Shown here: in pieces, positions 24,358 through 28,338 of the stretch
Layout of the letters: every line of letters starts with the position of its first letter
Numbering within the stretch: position 1 is the first letter of the stretch
Assembly: GCA_002877855.1 (NCBI GenBank)
Contig: PNIA01000011.1
Location: forward strand, 1 to 28,338
Direction of reading: 5' to 3'
Length of the DNA stretch: 28,338 bases
Origin: Caldisphaera sp.
Lineage (GTDB): Archaea; Thermoproteota; Thermoprotei_A; Sulfolobales; Acidilobaceae
The notes under the pieces: generated by a model
Told to the model about the DNA's origin: nothing
The model's database searches: none
The model's input: the letters and a program-made list of their open reading frames with translations, nothing else
Program-made: the position numbers and the translations under genes

Positions 24358-25419
24358 GTCTATCTTATCTCCTGGATCAACACTATCAACTGGTATTATT
24401 CTAACTCCCAAAACTCTGTTTTTTGTCCTAGCATATGCAGATGTATCTAAAATCAGACCTGCAACACCATTGATGTCTGAAGGCACAACAGCTAAATCAA
24501 GACCTGCTAAGCAAACGCCACTATACATAACTAAATCCCTTGCTTTAACTTCTCCTTCAGATACCCTTGCTTTAAGCTTAGAATCCTCGGCAACAGGTAA
24601 CATGACTTCATTAAAACCCGTTGTCTTAATCTTTTCTGAAACCTCGATGATTGATTCATTAACTTTTCTTAAACCATTGGCAAATCCAGGCTTTGGCATT
24701 CTAGTTGATGAAACCATTTCGACTAAACCAAGGCTTGATTCTTCCATCCATGGTGACACGCTTAAATCTACTCCTTCATAGCCAATATTTAAATGATTTG
24801 CAACATAATTTCCCAAATCTTCTGCGACCTTACCAGCTTGATATATAGCATCTTTTAATCCATTAAACCCATTTTTAATAAAGGAATCTCTCAAATAATT
24901 TGGATAGGTTAAGGCTGTCGAAACACTTATTTTACCTGGAATTGCTGAGGCCAAGGGATAATATGGTGTAACGAAATATTTTTTATTTAAAGTATTTATT
25001 CCTATATTAGTTCCATATACAGGATATGATAAAACCAAACTATGCAAAGCCTTTGAAATCTTTATTGCTGTTTCCCAATCACTTCTTTCCAAGAGTATTG
25101 AAGCATACATACCATCGCTAGCAATTTCCTTAATTATGTCTTCCAGTTTGTCATAATCTGATGATATCTGACCTAAATTGATTGCAAACCTATCTGTAAA
25201 CTCCTCTAATTGCTTAGTTTCCTCTTCTATCTCATCATAAAAAATCGGATTTGGGAATGAAATTCTTAGATATGTAGGTTTAATATTATAGCTATTTTTA
25301 TAATCATCTATTGCTTCTTCAATTTTAGATAAAAACCCCTCAATCTCCTTTTTAAAATAGTAAATATCTGGAAAATTCGTTTTTCCATAATGAACCGTAA
25401 CTGTTCTTATTTCATACAC
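24319..25419 (-). CDS. DUF711 (UPF0210) family protein
   Basis: Member of the DUF711 family, widespread in archaea and bacteria without a confirmed activity. It is recognised by the IRTVTVH start, GVDLSVSPWMEESSLGLVEM, and the glycine-rich LMLP-like stretch (FNEVMLPVAEDSKLKARV), followed by YSGVCLAGLDLAVVP. An upstream in-frame GTG at 25452 would add eleven residues (AIIYSIGCACV), but TATA-like ATTTATAG lies inside that extension about 20 bases before the GTG at 25419, and the family normally starts near MYEIRT. I therefore start at 25419. It overlaps thrB by 39 bases tail to tail. Confidence 0.85.
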   Translation of the reverse strand: MYEIRTVTVHYGKTNFPDIYYFKKEIEGFLSKIEEAIDDYKNSYNIKPTYLRISFPNPIFYDEIEEETKQLEEFTDRFAINLGQISSDYDKLEDIIKEIASDGMYASILLERSDWETAIKISKALHSLVLSYPVYGTNIGINTLNKKYFVTPYYPLASAIPGKISVSTALTYPNYLRDSFIKNGFNGLKDAIYQAGKVAEDLGNYVANHLNIGYEGVDLSVSPWMEESSLGLVEMVSSTRMPKPGFANGLRKVNESIIEVSEKIKTTGFNEVMLPVAEDSKLKARVSEGEVKARDLVMYSGVCLAGLDLAVVPSDINGVAGLILDTSAYARTKNRVLGVRIIPVDSVDPGDKIDLGKFGETPVIGI

Positions 25420-25557
25420 ACAAGCACACCCAATACTATAAATAATTGCCACAATTTAAAAACAGATAAATTATTCCTTTTATTAATTTTTCTAAAAATT
25501 AATAAAAATTGAATCATGCAAAGGTTAAAAGGGCAAAAAGATAAAGAAAAACGAGGA

Positions 25558-25642
25558 GCCGCGGTCGCCCAGCCCGGTAGGGCGTCGGCCTGCTAAGCCG
25601 ATGGGGTTACTCCCCGCGCGGGTTCAAATCCCGCCCGCGGCG
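25558..25642 (+). tRNA. tRNA-Ser(GCU)
   Basis: 85-base class II tRNA with seven-base acceptor GCCGCGG pairing with CCGCGGC (25635-25641) and discriminator G. Anticodon stem TCGGC/GCCGA holds loop CTGCTAA with anticodon GCT at 25592-25594, decoding AGC/AGU. A long variable arm (GGGG...CCCC, about 25602-25617) identifies serine. The T-arm is GCGGG-TTCAAAT-CCCGC. No CCA is encoded (the next bases are CTT) and no intron is seen. A weak TATA-like GGTTAAAAGG lies about 30 bases upstream. The extreme GC content in an AT-rich genome indicates a thermophile. Confidence 0.95.
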
Positions 25643-26134
25643 CTTCAAGTTATTAGCTATAGAAATTGAAAAGAGAATAAAAGAGTTCTATAATTATATC
25701 ATTTCGATCTAATTTATTAAATATTATTAATCTATTATGTTTAACATGTATTAGAATATCAATTATAATAGCACAAATAGAATTATTTAGTGCATGCAAA
25801 GGTCTTCAATTAGTCAAATAATTATATAGTTATTTTATCATAACTAATTCATATATATATAATACTATGAAAAAATTCAAAGATTAGAATGGAATTTTAA
25901 TACCTAATCGAAATAAAACATATAAAAACTAACTTAAGCTGGAAATATTGAACCAAGAAGTTTTTAAAGATATGATCTACTTTCTAGTTTTGTATTATTT
26001 ATAATATATTAAATAGTTTGAATAATCTAGATAACTTATTATTAAATAAACCTACTATTTACATTTTGAAAATAATACAATAACAATAAATTATTTTAGG
26101 TTTACTTCAATTATACTACAATTGGGTAGACAAA
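25643..26134. other. 491-base AT-rich gap downstream of tRNA-Ser
   Basis: No coding frame longer than about 25 codons and no hairpin-rich, C/D-box or CRISPR-like structure was found. It is low-complexity A/T sequence. There is no visible copy of the GC-rich tRNA 3' end here or later in the window, so I cannot show an integration event although the position (tRNA followed by a toxin-antitoxin pair) is typical for one. Confidence 0.5.
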
Positions 26135-26365
26135 ATGGGTAATTATGTAACAGTCTCCACAAAGGTAAGAAAAGAAGTAGCTGAGAAAGCAAGAAAACTC
26201 GGCATCAATATTTCTGAATTCCTGAGAGAAAAGATCGAAGAAGAGGTAGAAAGAAGAGAACTAGAAGTCGTATCCCAGAGAGTCAATGCTCTTGAAGACT
26301 TCTTAGACAAAATAGATATTGAAGATATAGTTAAATCAATTAGAGAAGATAGGGAATCCAGATGA
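26135..26365 (+). CDS. vapB: VapB-type antitoxin
   Basis: 76-residue antitoxin. MGNYVTVSTKVRKEVAEKARKLGINISEFLREKIEEEVE is the strand-helix-helix DNA-binding part typical of VapB/CcdA-like crenarchaeal antitoxins. The C-terminal acidic stretch (ALEDFLDKIDIEDIVKSI) should wrap the toxin. The ATG has no strong ribosome binding site and lies about 23 bases after a TATA-like AATTATACTAC, so it is likely leaderless. Its stop overlaps the start of vapC by four bases (ATGA), the standard arrangement of these modules. Confidence 0.88.
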   Translation: MGNYVTVSTKVRKEVAEKARKLGINISEFLREKIEEEVERRELEVVSQRVNALEDFLDKIDIEDIVKSIREDRESR

Positions 26366-26772
26366 CCAAGTATGTTTATGATGCTTCTTCGATTATAAAG
26401 GCTTTGAAGATGAAAAGAATCGACATACTAGCTGCAAATTATATCCAACAACTGACAATCCATGAAATTCTAAATGCTTTTTGGAAGGAATGTTGTTTGC
26501 TCAAAATAATACCTTTAAATAGAACTCTAGAAATGATAGATATAATAATGCAAATAGTTAATCATATGAAAATGCTAAACCCGATTAATATAGAAAAAGA
26601 CATTATAAAAACAGCTTCTGAATTAGGTATTACAACCTACGATGCATCTTATATTGTACTTGCTCAAAAAAATAATCTAATACTTGTAACAGAAGACAAG
26701 AAATTAAAGAGTAAAGCAAGTAGCCTGATTAATGTAACAAATGTGGAAAAAATTTTGAGTTCTACAAATTAA
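26362..26772 (+). CDS. vapC: VapC-type PIN-domain toxin RNase
   Basis: 136-residue PIN-domain ribonuclease. The acidic metal-binding residues can be placed: Asp in KYVYDASSI (position 7), Glu in LTIHEILNAFW, Asp in TTYDASYIVLA and Asp in VTEDKKLK. This is a full-length toxin with no sign of truncation. Its partner VapB precedes it with a four-base overlap. VapC toxins cleave tRNA or rRNA when antitoxin is lost. Location next to tRNA-Ser is compatible with a mobile or defence-type region. Confidence 0.9.
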   Translation: MTKYVYDASSIIKALKMKRIDILAANYIQQLTIHEILNAFWKECCLLKIIPLNRTLEMIDIIMQIVNHMKMLNPINIEKDIIKTASELGITTYDASYIVLAQKNNLILVTEDKKLKSKASSLINVTNVEKILSSTN

Positions 26773-26994
26773 ATAACTCTCTATACGTTTTAAGCAAGTT
26801 TAAATTAAACTAAAAATAGATAACGCATCAAAAGTGCATAAAATATCTAAATAATAATATGAAAAATTTAGCAATTATGCTAGATATATAATAACAAAAG
26901 ACGGACTTCTCATTTTTTAAACAAAAATGATATAATACAAACACATTTTATTTTAAATTAATTACATAAAAATGTGTGCTTTGATATTTTAAGT

Positions 26995-28047
26995 TTATAA
27001 TCTTGCTGTAGCCTTTTTATAAATTGAATCCAAGAATTTATAATTAGAAATTATGCTCATTCCTTCAAGTTGGTGTAAAATATTATCTAAAACGCTCGAT
27101 GAAACTGCTGATCCTTCTCTTTTCGCTAAACAATTATAAAGCCTGCTCCATTCATTTTCTCCTTCAGATATGCATTTTAACACATGTCTATATCTCATAG
27201 CAACTGTTTCTGAAATCTTCTTTTTATTTTCAATCAAATTAATAATTTCATTTAAAGCTATTTTAATGCTTATTTCTTTAACTTCTTCAAAACTTTTACC
27301 TGAAACTAAATAGTTCCCTGCTAAAGTTAACCAACCTGGAATTCCATCAAAAAAATCAACTAATTCATCTATAATATTATCATCAATCTTCATGTTATAT
27401 TCATTAAAGCCGATTTTTAAAAAATTTTTGCTTTCATCTTTAGAAAATCTATTCATTTTTATTTCATGATAATATCTACCATAAAGCGGAGAGTTCTCGT
27501 CCTCTGCCCCAATGAAATCGTAAAGTAAACCAACCTCCGAGCCAGTTAAAATAAATGTTAAATTTCTATTATAATCATATGCATGTGCTATTGCATCCTT
27601 AATTTCTTTAGATAATGGTCCTCTTAGTCTTTGCGCTTCATCTATAGCTATTATGACCCTTTTCTCATTTAAGTGATCAAAAAGGTCTGATAAAGAAATA
27701 TATTTTTTCTTTTTCCATGAAAGTTCTACTGACATGTCAAATATTTTTATTTCTCTAATTTTTCTCAATACATCTGCTAATTTATCGAAAGAAGATGAAA
27801 GCGACTCCGATAGAAGAATATATAAATCTTTTAATCCATAGTTTTGTTTTAGTTTCCTAGCATCAATTAATATAAATGGAACTTTTATTTCATTTAAGAA
27901 AACAAAGAGAAGAGATGTTTTTCCAATTCTTCTAACCCCTGTAAGAAGAACTAATGGTCTATGCGAATTTGAAATTAGTTCATTTAGCTCTTTTTCCCTA
28001 TCAAATAAATCCTTTCTTTCTGTTTTCGGTCTTTCATCAAATAACAA
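26995..28047 (-). CDS. Archaeal AAA ATPase (ATP-binding, winged-helix C-terminus)
   Basis: 350-residue member of the archaeal ATPase family (STAND/AAA-like). The N-terminal FDREKEL box (residues 15-21) is followed by Walker A TGVRRIGKTS (about 36-45), Walker B VIIAIDEAQ (131-139), sensor-like LTGSEVGLL and an arginine-containing LYGRYYHEIKM. The last 80 residues look like a winged helix (SSSVLDNILHQLEGMSII). The start is the TTG at 28047-28045. The family is common next to mobile or toxin-antitoxin loci in thermophilic archaea; the cellular role is unknown. Two copies of TTCAGGGGCAGAA lie just upstream of the start. Confidence 0.88.
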   Translation of the reverse strand: MLFDERPKTERKDLFDREKELNELISNSHRPLVLLTGVRRIGKTSLLFVFLNEIKVPFILIDARKLKQNYGLKDLYILLSESLSSSFDKLADVLRKIREIKIFDMSVELSWKKKKYISLSDLFDHLNEKRVIIAIDEAQRLRGPLSKEIKDAIAHAYDYNRNLTFILTGSEVGLLYDFIGAEDENSPLYGRYYHEIKMNRFSKDESKNFLKIGFNEYNMKIDDNIIDELVDFFDGIPGWLTLAGNYLVSGKSFEEVKEISIKIALNEIINLIENKKKISETVAMRYRHVLKCISEGENEWSRLYNCLAKREGSAVSSSVLDNILHQLEGMSIISNYKFLDSIYKKATARL

Positions 28048-28048
28048 C

Positions 28049-28080
28049 TTCTGCCCCTGAATATATATTCTGCCCCTGAA
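28049..28080. repeat. Two direct repeats upstream of the ATPase gene
   Basis: TTCTGCCCCTGAA occurs at 28049-28061 and again at 28068-28080, identical in 13 bases, 19 bases apart, separated by TATATA. The flanks AACTTC and GAAGTT make the whole element nearly an inverted repeat. The first copy directly abuts the ATPase start codon and the second lies towards its TATA-like box (TTTATAAC, minus strand, near 28082-28089). This suits a protein binding site on the promoter. Confidence 0.7.
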
Positions 28081-28090
28081 GTTATAAATT
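28081..28090 (-). promoter_or_regulatory. Candidate TATA box of the AAA ATPase gene
   Basis: On the minus strand TTTATAAC lies just upstream of the direct repeats and about 38 bases before the TTG start. That leaves both repeats between the box and the start codon. Confidence 0.35.
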
Positions 28091-28170
28091 TATATTTAAT
28101 TGTAAAGATACGTTAAAAATTAATAACATAGTAAAATCAATTCTGTACTAAGAGGCGATTTCTTATAGTC

Positions 28171-28323
28171 TTGACAAAACAAATGACAAGCCTCACTCTT
28201 TTAGGGGGCGGAGTAATGCTTTTAAGGTTTGTTTTAAGTAAAACATGGGGATTATATGCTTCCTTCAGAAGCTATTTAACGAGAATGAAAGAAGGTAACA
28301 GTTCTTTAAGGAAGGTAAAGTAG
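28171..28323 (+). CDS. Possible small basic membrane protein
   Basis: 50-residue frame from TTG to TAG. It has a hydrophobic stretch LTLLGGGVMLLRFVLSKTWG (about residues 8-27) followed by a basic tail (RSYLTRMKEGNSSLRKVK). GAGGCGAT lies 11 bases before the start, which is a little far for a ribosome binding site. The composition is more G-rich than the surrounding spacer, which supports coding. No family recognised. It is transcribed away from the AAA ATPase gene. Confidence 0.35.
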   Translation: MTKQMTSLTLLGGGVMLLRFVLSKTWGLYASFRSYLTRMKEGNSSLRKVK

Positions 28324-28338
28324 GTTTTAAAAATACTT

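Noticed and set aside
25643..28338. tRNA-flanked integrative element with att repeat
   Set aside because: No repeat of the tRNA 3' end and no integrase gene were found within the window.
1..28338. CRISPR array or insertion sequence
   Set aside because: No regularly spaced repeats of 24-40 bases, no transposase frame and no terminal inverted repeats were seen.

Overview
The window looks like chromosome from a thermophilic crenarchaeon (Thermoproteota). Protein genes are very AT-rich, while the single tRNA gene is very GC-rich, as expected of a thermophile. The gene content is archaeal: a crenarchaeal single-stranded DNA-binding protein, Alba, archaeal SRP54, Dph6 for diphthamide, UPF0210/DUF711, DUF1152, and a VapBC pair. 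First genes of transcription units tend to have a TATA-like box about 20-35 bases before a start with little or no leader. Internal genes have GGTGA-type ribosome binding sites. TTG and GTG starts are common. A Caldisphaera- or Acidilobus-like organism would fit, but the species is an inference.

Layout. 1-1500 (minus): serine/glyoxylate metabolism, with serA overlapping a class V aminotransferase that runs off the left edge. 1504-2092 is a long, nearly empty gap. 2093-4738 (plus): a GNAT acetyltransferase, dph6 and an MFS transporter. 4781-5200: ssb. 5284-7879: the tldD-tldE protease pair. 7993-12094: a compact lipoate-ligase-like protein, a radical SAM/SPASM enzyme, a PLP enzyme (minus) and a GcvH-like lipoyl carrier. 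12249-14124: a succinate dehydrogenase operon (sdhC, sdhD, sdhB) whose first reading frame is only a 29-codon stub of the flavoprotein gene sdhA. 14237-14942: two divergent ribbon-helix-helix proteins, the second with a long coiled coil. 14932-17461: DUF1152, a short-chain dehydrogenase with an altered active site, and an unrecognised 173-residue protein transcribed divergently from it. 17535-19779: an overlapping ABC ATPase, permease and membrane-anchored extracytoplasmic protein. 19884-25419: albA, srp54, an M28-like peptidase, homoserine kinase and DUF711, in convergent pairs with overlapping 3' ends. 25558-25642: tRNA-Ser(GCU). 26135-28338: an accessory-looking segment with vapBC, an archaeal AAA ATPase preceded by a tandem repeat, and a small basic ORF.

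How the genes relate. Most of the window is core metabolism and information processing. Three connections stand out. The GNAT protein resembles the Pat family that acetylates Alba, and Alba is encoded here with the target lysine kept. A lipoate-ligase-like protein and a lipoyl-carrier protein lie 3 kb apart with a SPASM radical SAM enzyme and a PLP enzyme between them. The sdh operon has lost nearly all of its catalytic subunit gene, so the enzyme must take that subunit from elsewhere or no longer work as a standard complex II.
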